Origin: Campylobacteraceae bacterium
Lineage (GTDB): Bacteria; Campylobacterota; Campylobacteria; Campylobacterales; Sulfurovaceae
Assembly (NCBI GenBank): GCA_026985655.1
Contig: JALSQB010000015.1
Span: 1-19,423, forward strand
Length of the DNA: 19,423 nt
Direction of reading: 5' to 3'
Shown here: positions 7,471-14,308 of the stretch, one piece after another
Numbering within the stretch: the first letter of the stretch is position 1
Layout: every line of letters starts with the position of its first letter
Translations under genes and position numbers: made by a program
The notes under the pieces: generated by a model
Database searches by the model: none
What the model was told of the DNA's origin: nothing
What the model saw: only the letters and a program-made list of their open reading frames with translations

Positions 7471-8088
7471 TTAATTACCATTCATCGCTTTAGTCATCTC
7501 ATTTAAATATTCAGCAGAGAGTACATCTTCTTCGACTTTTTCTTTTTCTTTTTCTTTTTTAGCTGTGCTTATCACAACTTTAGGTTCTGTTTTTTTCTCT
7601 TCTTTTAGCACTTCTACTTTTTTTACAACTATCTCTTTTTTAATTTCAGGAACACTCTCTTTTTTTACAATAGTTTCTTCTTTAACAGTTTCTTTTTCTT
7701 TGACAGTTTCTTTTTTTGCTACTATCTCTTTAACAACTTTTTCAACCACTTCAATCTTTGTTGGTTTGGCTGATTCTTTTACCATAGGTTCTTTAATTAC
7801 TGTGTGTTTATCTTTCTCATCACTGATTTGATTAGTAGATTTTTCAACTTCACTTGAAAAATTAAAAGTTGCCATTATTTTTTCTTTATTTAATACATCA
7901 TCAAAAGAGTAGTTATTTTTAGTAATCTGATATAAAAAAAATGAAATCACAATTGCCAATAAGAATAACAATATATTAATCAAAAAACTCAATAAATTTT
8001 TGCTTTCCCTTGGGTAATCTTTTCTCTGTTGAGTATAACTTTCTGCATCAATTGTATAAATATCTTTACTGTCTTTATTTAAATCCAT
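7471..8088 (-). CDS. Lys/Glu-rich single-pass membrane protein, function unknown
   Basis: I do not recognise a family. From Met at 8088 the product is 205 residues. A polar N-terminus of about 32 residues is followed by one strong membrane segment (LLSFLINILLFLLAIVISFF, about 33-52). About 120 residues then consist mostly of Lys, Glu and Val in short runs (KETVKEKETVKEETIVKKE), and the end is YLNEMTKAMNGN. The tail probably forms an extended or helical charged rod, most likely outside the membrane. The frame is open 24 bases further upstream (8112), but TTAGGATGG lies just before the 8088 ATG and decides the start. It sits 87 bases after the TAXI-type gene and before obg. The architecture resembles the protein at the left edge of the window, without clear sequence homology. 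A TonB-like or wall-spanning role is possible but unproven. Confidence 0.7.
   Translation of the reverse strand: MDLNKDSKDIYTIDAESYTQQRKDYPRESKNLLSFLINILLFLLAIVISFFLYQITKNNYSFDDVLNKEKIMATFNFSSEVEKSTNQISDEKDKHTVIKEPMVKESAKPTKIEVVEKVVKEIVAKKETVKEKETVKEETIVKKESVPEIKKEIVVKKVEVLKEEKKTEPKVVISTAKKEKEKEKVEEDVLSAEYLNEMTKAMNGN
7536..7559 (+). repeat. Hexamer microsatellite, four copies of CTTTTT
   Basis: Four uninterrupted CTTTTT units within the Lys/Glu-rich gene, encoding alternating Lys-Glu on the minus strand. Slippage by whole units would keep the frame. Confidence 0.8.
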
Positions 8089-8175
8089 TATCCATCCTAA
8101 TATTGTTGGCACATCATAACAAAATACAAATTAAACTATTTCACTTTCTTGAACAAAATCACACATTTTATGCCT

Positions 8176-9477
8176 TTAAAAACGTTTTTTCCCTTGATGA
8201 AGCATTTTAATACGTGTATCTAACGCATCAATAATGTTAATAATCTGATTTTGTAAAGTATAAAAATCTGCCATATGTTTAGGAGAGATGTCATCTGTTC
8301 CTCTAATTTGAGCCAATATGTTCTTAAGTTTTTCACGTTTTTCTTTAGCTTCGTTAAGCTCTACATGACTTATTTGGTTATCAATCTCATTGACCCTATT
8401 GTACCAAGCATTAATTTTTCTTCTTCCATACATATCAATTACAGGTAAAATAACTTCAACAAAAAAAGCAAAAACCATCAAAAAGGGAAGAAAAAAACGC
8501 ACCGTATAATCATGCACTTTATTAAGACTTTGTGCGATCCAAAATGAAAAATGATTTTCGTAATAATTCACCTTCTCACGAAAATAGAGTATTGAACTAT
8601 GATGCTGTTTTATCTTAAAAGAGGCACTATTGGGAAACTGGTTTTCTTTATGAAAAATACCTACTTTACTATGTATTTTAGTGGCAATTTTAAGAAAGAG
8701 GCGTACCATTTTATCTGAAGCATTATAGCTTGCTAAAAGGGTATTTTTTGCTAATAATTTATAATCTTTACTTGGTATATGTCTTTTCATATCAAAGGCA
8801 TTCTTATATAATGTAACAATTTCAAAATCTTTATTCTCTTTTACAAAAAACTGTTTATAAGACGCTGAAGAAGTTTCAAAATTCAGTAGATGTACCTTTG
8901 GCATCGTCATAAGGCGTTTTAAAAAGGGAGCATCAACAGAGGCAATGTAGAACATAGCGTCTATCTCATTATTTTGTAACTTCTCATACGCTTGACTACT
9001 AGGAATATGTACAAATTTAGAATTAAAACCCGTAATCCCTACCAATGCCAAAAGTTCTCGTGTTACAGGGTAAATACCTGAGCCTTTTTCGCAAATGGCA
9101 ATGCGTTTGCCTTTAAGCATCTTTAAATCCGATATTTCACGTCCCTTATAAAAAATCCAAATAGGTTCAATCATAATATTTGCCAATGCCAAGACCCCTT
9201 TCTTTTCAGTTCCCCCTTGCACAAAGGCAAAATCTACTTCTCCTTTAAGTAGCTTCTCTTGGGCTTCAACAGACCCTTTGGTCTCCACTAGTTTTAGCCT
9301 TACTCCCTCTTTTTTAAACTCTTTAACATAAGCTTTTGCATACTGACTATACGCATCTACTTTAGAGCCAATGGCTATGCTAATCTCCTTTTTATGCTTA
9401 TTGCTATCTATGGCAACATAGAGAATGGGTAGAAGCACCAAAATAATAAAAATAAGTAGTAATTTTAAGAGTTTCAT
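8176..9477 (-). CDS. TAXI-family solute-binding protein with extra C-terminal membrane segment
   Basis: 433 residues. An N-terminal hydrophobic anchor or signal (about 3-23) precedes a TAXI-type periplasmic binding domain: ISIAIGSKVDAYSQYAKAYV (32-51), then KGEVDFAFVQGG (78-89), LKGKRIAICEKGSG (121-134) and LQNNEIDAMFYIAS (167-180). In TRAP transporters such proteins deliver substrates such as glutamate to a fused permease. Here no permease gene is nearby. A second membrane helix (about 328-348) and a charged helical tail (about 359-427) follow, so the protein is probably double-anchored with a cytoplasmic tail. That layout suggests sensing or assembly rather than free transport; this is inference. 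A -10 box (9518-9513) and AAGGAAA precede it. Confidence 0.8.
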   Translation of the reverse strand: MKLLKLLLIFIILVLLPILYVAIDSNKHKKEISIAIGSKVDAYSQYAKAYVKEFKKEGVRLKLVETKGSVEAQEKLLKGEVDFAFVQGGTEKKGVLALANIMIEPIWIFYKGREISDLKMLKGKRIAICEKGSGIYPVTRELLALVGITGFNSKFVHIPSSQAYEKLQNNEIDAMFYIASVDAPFLKRLMTMPKVHLLNFETSSASYKQFFVKENKDFEIVTLYKNAFDMKRHIPSKDYKLLAKNTLLASYNASDKMVRLFLKIATKIHSKVGIFHKENQFPNSASFKIKQHHSSILYFREKVNYYENHFSFWIAQSLNKVHDYTVRFFLPFLMVFAFFVEVILPVIDMYGRRKINAWYNRVNEIDNQISHVELNEAKEKREKLKNILAQIRGTDDISPKHMADFYTLQNQIINIIDALDTRIKMLHQGKKRF

Positions 9478-9512
9478 ATCTAAATAATTTCCTTTTTTAT
9501 AGATAGGCTTTA

Positions 9513-9518
9513 ATTATA
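9513..9518 (-). promoter_or_regulatory. -10 box of the TAXI-type gene
   Basis: On the minus strand TATAAT appears in GATATAATTA, 36 bases before the start codon, with an AAAAAAGGAAA ribosome site between. It lies back to back with the rnpB promoter, making 9478-9554 a compact divergent promoter region. Confidence 0.5.
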
Positions 9519-9541
9519 TCAGAAAAAAAGTCTTAATTTGT

Positions 9542-9547
9542 TATAAT
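9542..9547 (+). promoter_or_regulatory. -10 box of rnpB
   Basis: TATAAT ends eight bases before A9555, where the terminal P1 stem of the RNase P RNA begins, which is the expected distance to a transcription start. The core GTTATAATTCTCCTTA is nearly repeated 449 bases downstream before the next gene. Confidence 0.75.
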
Positions 9548-9554
9548 TCTCCTT

Positions 9555-9969
9555 AGGTATGATAGGTAGTTGCTGGTGACTTAGGTCACGAGAGGAAAGT
9601 CCGTGCTACACATGAAACAGAACTCCATCTAACGGATGGCCAGAGTAATCTGAGGGCAAGTGCAACAGAAAGTAGGTAGCCTTAACTTTACAAAGTTTCT
9701 CGTCCTTTGGACGTAGCTTTAGTGAGATGAATTTCATCGGAGCTTTTGCTCTGATGGAAGAAGAAGGTCATAATGAAAGGGTGAGGTAAGAGCTCACCAG
9801 TATTTGTGGTAACACAGATAGCTAGGTAAACCCTGTTCGTAGCAAGAAGTAATGGTATTAAGTTTCATTAAGTCATTGGATTGACAAAACTGCTTCGCTT
9901 GAGCGTATGGGCAACCATACGCCTAGATAAATAACTACCCACGACAGAACACGGCTTATCGTCATACCT
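9555..9969 (+). ncRNA. rnpB: RNase P RNA (bacterial type A-like)
   Basis: Catalytic RNA that removes 5' leaders from tRNA precursors. Conserved landmarks appear in order: GAGGAAAGTCCG (9592-9603), GCAACAGAAAG (9662-9672), the AAAGGGTGAGGTAAGAGCTC block (about 9777-9796), GGTAAACCC (9825-9833), and ACAGAACACGGCTTATCG (9944-9961). The ends are set by the P1 stem: AGGTATGA (9555-9562) pairs perfectly with TCATACCT (9962-9969), giving about 415 nucleotides. The exact mature ends could differ by a few bases. No classical terminator with a T run follows; the next gene starts 34 bases after the P1 stem. Confidence 0.95.
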
Positions 9970-9990
9970 AACTTCTTAAAATAATCGTGT

Positions 9991-9996
9991 TATAAT
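9991..9996 (+). promoter_or_regulatory. -10 box placing the start of transcription at the adaptor start codon
   Basis: TATAAT ends eight bases before the A of ATG at 10004, the same spacing as between the rnpB -10 box and the first base of the RNA. If used in the same way, the mRNA would begin at the start codon and be leaderless. No Shine-Dalgarno-like purine run exists between them (CCTCCTT). Confidence 0.6.
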
Positions 9997-10003
9997 CCTC
10001 CTT

Positions 10004-10792
10004 ATGAAACCTATATTATTACTACTCACTCCCCTATTTCTTTTTGCAAAAGTTCACTATGCAAAAATAGAACCATTTGAAACCATTACGCTTAAATCTG
10101 CTGTTTCAGCACAAGTTACTAAAGCTAATATAAAACAAGAGGGAACAACCCTTACGGCTACTATTATTAAACTAGATGACAAGCTTGACCAAATAAAACT
10201 CACTTCTAGTAGAGCCTCTTTGCAACTTATTGAAAATATGATTCAAACCAATGAAGAAATTTTAATGGCACTTAGTGAATCAATGCAAAAACAAGAAGAT
10301 TATAATTATCGTATTTCAACGATTGCTTCTGCTTCTAAAACCCAAAAAGATAATGCCTTTTATGCCTATACCAATGCAAAAACACAATATTTATCTACGC
10401 AAGAAAAAATAGATAATTTAAAAAAACAAAAACTCGATTTAAAGTTTGAGGTGGCACGCTTACAAGATAGCATTGCTAAAAAAAGCATCAAAATCAAAAA
10501 TAAATTTTTAGATAAACTTTTAGTCCATAAAGGAGATTTTGTCAATATGGGAACACCTTTGGCAAAGTTACAAGACTTAAGCAGAGGGAAATTGCTACTT
10601 TTTTTGGAGTCTGATGAATTAAAAGATATAAAATCTAAACATATATATATTGATGACAAAGCCACAAAATTAAAAATCTCTAAAATTTGGAAAGTGACCG
10701 ATGAGAAGTTTATCTCCTCTTACCGAACAGAGATTATTCTGAAAAATCCACAAAAGAACTTCTCTAAACTGCTTAAAGTAGAGTTCAAATAA
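10004..10792 (+). CDS. HlyD-like periplasmic adaptor protein, probably leaderless mRNA
   Basis: 262 residues with a short signal peptide (MKPILLLLTPLFLFA). A first half-lipoyl-like strand set (ETITLKSAVSAQVTKANIKQ, about 26-45) is followed by a long helical, Gln/Lys/Ser-rich segment (about 65-165) able to form a coiled-coil hairpin. A second lipoyl-like half follows (LLVHKGDFVNMGTPLAKLQD, about 172-191), then a beta-rich end. This order matches membrane-fusion adaptors of tripartite efflux pumps, but the protein is shorter than usual and no pump or outer-membrane channel gene is adjacent. The start is the only Met before the signal peptide. The substrate and partner are unknown. It ends three bases before the dnaX stop codon on the other strand. 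Confidence 0.75.
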   Translation: MKPILLLLTPLFLFAKVHYAKIEPFETITLKSAVSAQVTKANIKQEGTTLTATIIKLDDKLDQIKLTSSRASLQLIENMIQTNEEILMALSESMQKQEDYNYRISTIASASKTQKDNAFYAYTNAKTQYLSTQEKIDNLKKQKLDLKFEVARLQDSIAKKSIKIKNKFLDKLLVHKGDFVNMGTPLAKLQDLSRGKLLLFLESDELKDIKSKHIYIDDKATKLKISKIWKVTDEKFISSYRTEIILKNPQKNFSKLLKVEFK

Positions 10793-10795
10793 GCC

Positions 10796-12517
10796 CTACT
10801 TCCTCTTAACCCTAACTTTTTTAGGGTTAAAAAGCTCCAAGGCTTTTGCAATCATCGGTTCATCTAAGATATTTTGTTCATCTTTCTCTTTAGCTGCTTC
10901 TACGCCTCCATGCTCAGGAGAGATACATGAGCTTTTCATCTCCTCTTCTGCTTCGTTGATAGTTGGCTGATTTAAAACCTCATCTTCTACCATTGAACTA
11001 GCTTCTTCTATTTGAGGAGCTACGTCTGAGGGGGGTAACTCCTTGGCATTGTTTTTGATTTTACACTCAAATCCATAAAGTTCTTGCACAAAAGTTCGTA
11101 TGGTCATCCAGTTGTTTTTCAGTAGTGTTTTTTGTTCATTTGTCGCCGTTGATTCCCATGTTAAAAGGTTATTATCAAATGAGGTGTAAGTAATGGCGTG
11201 TGTAAAACACTCACCCAGTTCATAGTTTCGGTCATACATTTTTACGATGAGTTCTTCAAAGAGTTTTGCACCTGCGTCTAAGGGCTTTGGTGCTTCTTTT
11301 TGGGTTGCTTCTTCGACTTCTATTATTTTTTCAACTTTTATCTCTGCTTGAATTTGTTCTGAAATTAAAGGCTCTTTAATGATATTTGAACTTATATTCT
11401 CGGCATCGGAGGAAACCAACCTATGGGTTTGTACTTCAGGGGTGATTTCTATGCCTTGTAACTCTTTTTCAAGTGTTCTTATCATGCCATCTATCTCTTT
11501 AATTTGGAGTGACTCCATCATTTTAAAGAGCGTAAGTGCTAAAACAAAATCACCATCAGAACCCATACTTAGCAATGTTTTGGATTCAGATAAAATTCTA
11601 AAAAACCGTTCAATAACTAAGGGGCTAATCTTTTGAGAAGCACTTAAAAGTAACGTTTTAAGATAAAGCATCAACTCATCAATAACCATTTCAGCTTCAA
11701 ATTCAGATGCTTTATTGATAAACTCCAAAATCTTATCTTGATTTTTCGCTAACACATCATTTAGAAGTGCTTCTAGCATTGAGGGTTCAATGATGCCTAA
11801 CATTTTAGTGACTGTTTCTACGTTAATGAAGTTTTTAGAATAGACAATGGCTTGGTCAAGAAGGGTCAAAGCATCACGCACCGAACCTGCACCTGAACGG
11901 GCAATAATGGCTACAGCATTCTCTTCATACTGCACATTTTCTAGGTTTAAAATATGGGCTAAATGTTTGGCTAAAACCGATTCAGGTATGTTTCTAAATC
12001 GAAAGTGTTGGGTACGGCTCAAAATGGTTACAGGAAGTTTTAAAGGGTCAGTAGTCGCTAAAATAAACTTTACATAACTAGGAGGCTCTTCAAGAGTTTT
12101 CAGTAAAGCATTAAATGCCTCTTTGGTGAGCATATGTACCTCATCAATAATAAAGATTTTATAGCGTGCTGATGAGGGTTTATATTTGGTATGTTCTATG
12201 AGTTCTCTTATGTCGTCTATTTTACGGTTAGAGGCTGCGTCCATCTCAATGATGTCCATATGCCGTGATTCACTTGCCATCACACAGTGGTCACACACCC
12301 CACAAGGGTGGGAACTTGTTCCCTTCTCACACAAAAGAGCCTTCGCAAAAATTCTTGCCGTAGAGGTTTTACCCGAACCCCTAAGCCCTGAAAATAGATA
12401 AGCATGAGAGAGTCGGTCACTATCAAGTGCCAATGAGAGTGTCTGAGAAACAGCTTCTTGACCAATTAAATCTTTAAAGCTAGTGGGACGATATTTTCTT
12501 GCTAAAGCTAATGACAC
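10796..12517 (-). CDS. dnaX: DNA polymerase III subunit tau/gamma
   Basis: AAA+ ATPase of the clamp loader that ties the replisome together. The 573-residue protein has the canonical start (LARKYRPTSFKDLIGQ), Walker A GLRGSGKTS (44-52), the zinc site Cys63, Cys72, Cys75 and Cys78, Walker B IFIIDEVHML (121-130), sensor 1 LATTD (153-157), the arginine-finger region LSRTQHFRF (166-174) and sensor 2 GSVRDALTLLDQA. A clamp-loader collar and a long acidic linker follow, then a C-terminal region of the tau type. The start codon is GTG: AGGAG lies six bases upstream, and the ATG two bases before is in another frame and stops after three codons. I found no clear slippery heptamer for a gamma form. Convergent with the adaptor gene and divergent from the metallopeptidase. 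Confidence 0.96.
   Translation of the reverse strand: MSLALARKYRPTSFKDLIGQEAVSQTLSLALDSDRLSHAYLFSGLRGSGKTSTARIFAKALLCEKGTSSHPCGVCDHCVMASESRHMDIIEMDAASNRKIDDIRELIEHTKYKPSSARYKIFIIDEVHMLTKEAFNALLKTLEEPPSYVKFILATTDPLKLPVTILSRTQHFRFRNIPESVLAKHLAHILNLENVQYEENAVAIIARSGAGSVRDALTLLDQAIVYSKNFINVETVTKMLGIIEPSMLEALLNDVLAKNQDKILEFINKASEFEAEMVIDELMLYLKTLLLSASQKISPLVIERFFRILSESKTLLSMGSDGDFVLALTLFKMMESLQIKEIDGMIRTLEKELQGIEITPEVQTHRLVSSDAENISSNIIKEPLISEQIQAEIKVEKIIEVEEATQKEAPKPLDAGAKLFEELIVKMYDRNYELGECFTHAITYTSFDNNLLTWESTATNEQKTLLKNNWMTIRTFVQELYGFECKIKNNAKELPPSDVAPQIEEASSMVEDEVLNQPTINEAEEEMKSSCISPEHGGVEAAKEKDEQNILDEPMIAKALELFNPKKVRVKRK
10806..10830. repeat. Perfect hairpin over the dnaX C-terminal codons
   Basis: TTAACCCTAA and TTAGGGTTAA form a perfect 10-base-pair stem with a five-base loop, inside the last codons of dnaX and 14 bases after the adaptor stop. 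Neither strand has a T run directly after it, so it may be a weak two-way terminator or an end protected from exonuclease. Confidence 0.5.
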
Positions 12518-12570
12518 ATAAAACTCCTAGAGGAACAGTTACTAACATTGTAGTAAAATTTTACTTGTGA

Positions 12571-12576
12571 TATAAT
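12571..12576 (+). promoter_or_regulatory. -10 box and leader hairpin of the metallopeptidase gene
   Basis: TATAAT lies 28 bases before the start codon. It is followed by a 7-base inverted repeat (TTGATAA, 12576-12582, and TTATCAA, 12587-12593) that reaches into the ribosome site CAAGGA (12591-12596). The stem is weak but could affect initiation or bind a regulator. Confidence 0.5.
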
Positions 12577-12603
12577 TGATAAAAAATTATCAAGGACAAA
12601 TAG

Positions 12604-13494
12604 ATGAGATGGAAAGACCGTGACGAAAGTCGCAATGTAGAAGACAGAAGAACTTCAGGGACTTCAGGAGGAGGAATGCGTGGAATGCCCTCTATGGGAA
12701 CGATTATGTTTCTTTGGCCAATCATACAAAGACTCTTAAAAACCAAATTTGGTTGGGCAATTGTCGGTCTAGGAGCTGTGGCTTATTTTTCAGGCTACAA
12801 CCCATTGTCATCTATGATGGGTGGTGGTAACACTTCAAGCCATATCAATAAAGCACAAGATGATAAACAAAAACGTTTTATTGCAACGGTCTTACATGAC
12901 ACCGAAGTGGTTTGGAGTGATATTTTTAAACAGCACAATGCAAGATATAGAGAGCCTAAAATGGTTATCTACCGTGGTTCAACCAAAAGTGGCTGTGGTC
13001 ATGCCTCTTCACAAATGGGTCCTTTTTACTGTCCTGCTGACCAAAAAGTCTATCTTGACTTAGGTTTTTTTAATGAACTAGCATCAAAACATAACGCTTC
13101 AGGCGATTTTGCACAAGCTTATGTCTTAGCCCATGAGATTGGTCACCACATTCAAAACATGGAAGGAACACTCACCAAAGTACAACAGATGAAACAACAA
13201 GCACGTGGTGCAAAAGGTGAAAATCAACTGCAAGTACGGGTGGAACTTCAAGCTGACTGTTACGCTGGAGTATGGGCATACCACGCACAGAAACGTTTTC
13301 ATAGTTTAGAGCAAGGAGATATTGAAGAGGCACTAAGAGCAGCCTCGTCCATTGGCGATGATACTTTACAAAAACAAGCCCAAGGTTATGTCGTTCCTGA
13401 TGCCTTTACCCATGGCTCATCAGCACAAAGAGTTGAGTGGTTTAAAAAAGGGATTACAAGTGGAGAGATAAGTAGTTGTGATACGGGGTTGTAG
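12604..13494 (+). CDS. ypfJ: Neutral zinc metallopeptidase, YpfJ family
   Basis: 296 residues of the putative neutral zinc metallopeptidase family (PF04228). The N-terminus MRWKDRDESRNVEDRR plus a Gly/Ser/Met-rich stretch is typical, followed by a membrane segment around 48-63 (KFGWAIVGLGAVAYF). The catalytic domain has HEIGHH (177-182), with His177, Glu178 and His181, and a plausible third ligand Glu214 in VELQADC. Conserved flanks include SGCGHASSQMGPFYCP (129-144) and YVLAHEIGHHIQN. The substrate is unknown for the family; the domain is probably periplasmic. AAGGA before the ATG supports the start. The stop codon lies inside the paired palindrome that follows. Confidence 0.92.
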   Translation: MRWKDRDESRNVEDRRTSGTSGGGMRGMPSMGTIMFLWPIIQRLLKTKFGWAIVGLGAVAYFSGYNPLSSMMGGGNTSSHINKAQDDKQKRFIATVLHDTEVVWSDIFKQHNARYREPKMVIYRGSTKSGCGHASSQMGPFYCPADQKVYLDLGFFNELASKHNASGDFAQAYVLAHEIGHHIQNMEGTLTKVQQMKQQARGAKGENQLQVRVELQADCYAGVWAYHAQKRFHSLEQGDIEEALRAASSIGDDTLQKQAQGYVVPDAFTHGSSAQRVEWFKKGITSGEISSCDTGL

Positions 13495-13545
13495 GGTGCA
13501 TTTTAATGCACCGAAAAAAAAGGTGTAATACATTACACCCTACAA
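13489..13545. repeat. REPIN-like pair of inverted palindromes
   Basis: Two 22-base palindromic units face each other across nine bases (13491-13512 and 13522-13543). Both begin, on opposite strands, with GTAGGGTG. Each folds into its own hairpin: GGTGCATT/AATGCACC and GGTGTAAT/ATTACACC, both with two-base loops. The outer TTGTAGGGTG / CACCCTACAA can also pair. The differences between units keep each stem intact. This is the form of REP doublets (REPINs); no RAYT transposase is in the window. Confidence 0.7.
13514..13539 (-). terminator. Intrinsic terminator of the double-thioredoxin gene
   Basis: Read on the minus strand, an 8-base-pair hairpin (13539-13522, two-base loop) just after the stop codon is followed directly by eight T (13521-13514). 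It is the downstream half of the paired palindrome. Confidence 0.8.
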
Positions 13546-13546
13546 G

Positions 13547-14308
13547 TTACATCTTCCCTTTGGCATAATTAACCCATAACAAAAAGTCTTTAGGTGAAAA
13601 GTAACCTTTAGCCGTTGCCAATTCAGTTCCATCTACTTTACGAAAATAGACAGTAGGTGCTAATTTTGGGCTAAACCCATGACTAAGTGCTTCGGCAGAA
13701 TTTTTTTCTAACTTGACCCAAACAAACTGATTAAGTGCATCTTTAATACGCTCATCACTTAAAGTCTCTTGACGCATTCTTTGCGACCAAGAAGAGCGTC
13801 TATTCTCAACATAGACCATAATCTCTTTACCTGTTTGACGGGCATAATCTTCAGCTGAAGCCATATCGTAAAACCAATCTTCACCTTTAGTGGTAAATAC
13901 CTCGTGAACACTTTTTTCTTCTGTTCCTAATATTCCTAGTTTACTCTTAGAATCATTAATCCATAGATTAAAATCATCTTTTGGAAGATAACCTTTCACC
14001 GTATTAACCACTTTAAATTTTGGCGAGATAAAATAAATCGTTGGCGTATATTGTGTAACAGGCAAGTATTTAATAGCTTCGGCATCGGCTTTATCAACCT
14101 CTACAAAAATGAAATCTTGTATGTTTTGTTGTATATCACCATCACTTAATGTTGTATTTTTCATCTTTTGACAGTAGGTACAAGATTCAGCCTTAACATA
14201 AACCATAACAGGCTTATGTTCTCTTTTTGCTTTCATTAACGTATTTTTTAACTCTCCTGAGAGCAGTAGTATTGGTACAGAGATAAACAGTAAAAATTTT
14301 TTCATCAA
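13547..14308 (-). CDS. Periplasmic protein with two thioredoxin folds, second one lacking cysteines
   Basis: 253 residues with a signal peptide ending near residue 18 (LLFISVPILLLSG). Two tandem thioredoxin-like domains are clearly duplicated. The first (about 28-122) has the redox motif CTYC (43-46) and a cis-Pro-like YTPTIYF (Pro89). The second (about 157-251) repeats the same landmarks, GKEIMVYV, TLSDERI and LAPTVYF (Pro218), but at the redox site has SSWS, so Cys43 and Cys46 correspond to Ser172 and Ser175. Domain one probably handles periplasmic thiols (DUF255 / thioredoxin_7 type); domain two can only bind. The first of two adjacent ATG codons is used here. Convergent with the metallopeptidase, sharing its terminator region. 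Confidence 0.85.
   Translation of the reverse strand: MMKKFLLFISVPILLLSGELKNTLMKAKREHKPVMVYVKAESCTYCQKMKNTTLSDGDIQQNIQDFIFVEVDKADAEAIKYLPVTQYTPTIYFISPKFKVVNTVKGYLPKDDFNLWINDSKSKLGILGTEEKSVHEVFTTKGEDWFYDMASAEDYARQTGKEIMVYVENRRSSWSQRMRQETLSDERIKDALNQFVWVKLEKNSAEALSHGFSPKLAPTVYFRKVDGTELATAKGYFSPKDFLLWVNYAKGKM

Noticed and set aside
7565..7831. Open frame on the plus strand opposite the Lys/Glu-rich gene, coding a Ser/Thr/Phe-rich product
   Set aside because: Lys/Glu codons read backwards give Phe/Ser/Leu, so an open frame is expected by composition. No start signals.
10796..12517. Programmed frameshift site in dnaX for a gamma subunit
   Set aside because: I looked for an A AAA AAG type heptamer; the best A run (near 11300) is not in the correct phase, and no fitting stem was found.
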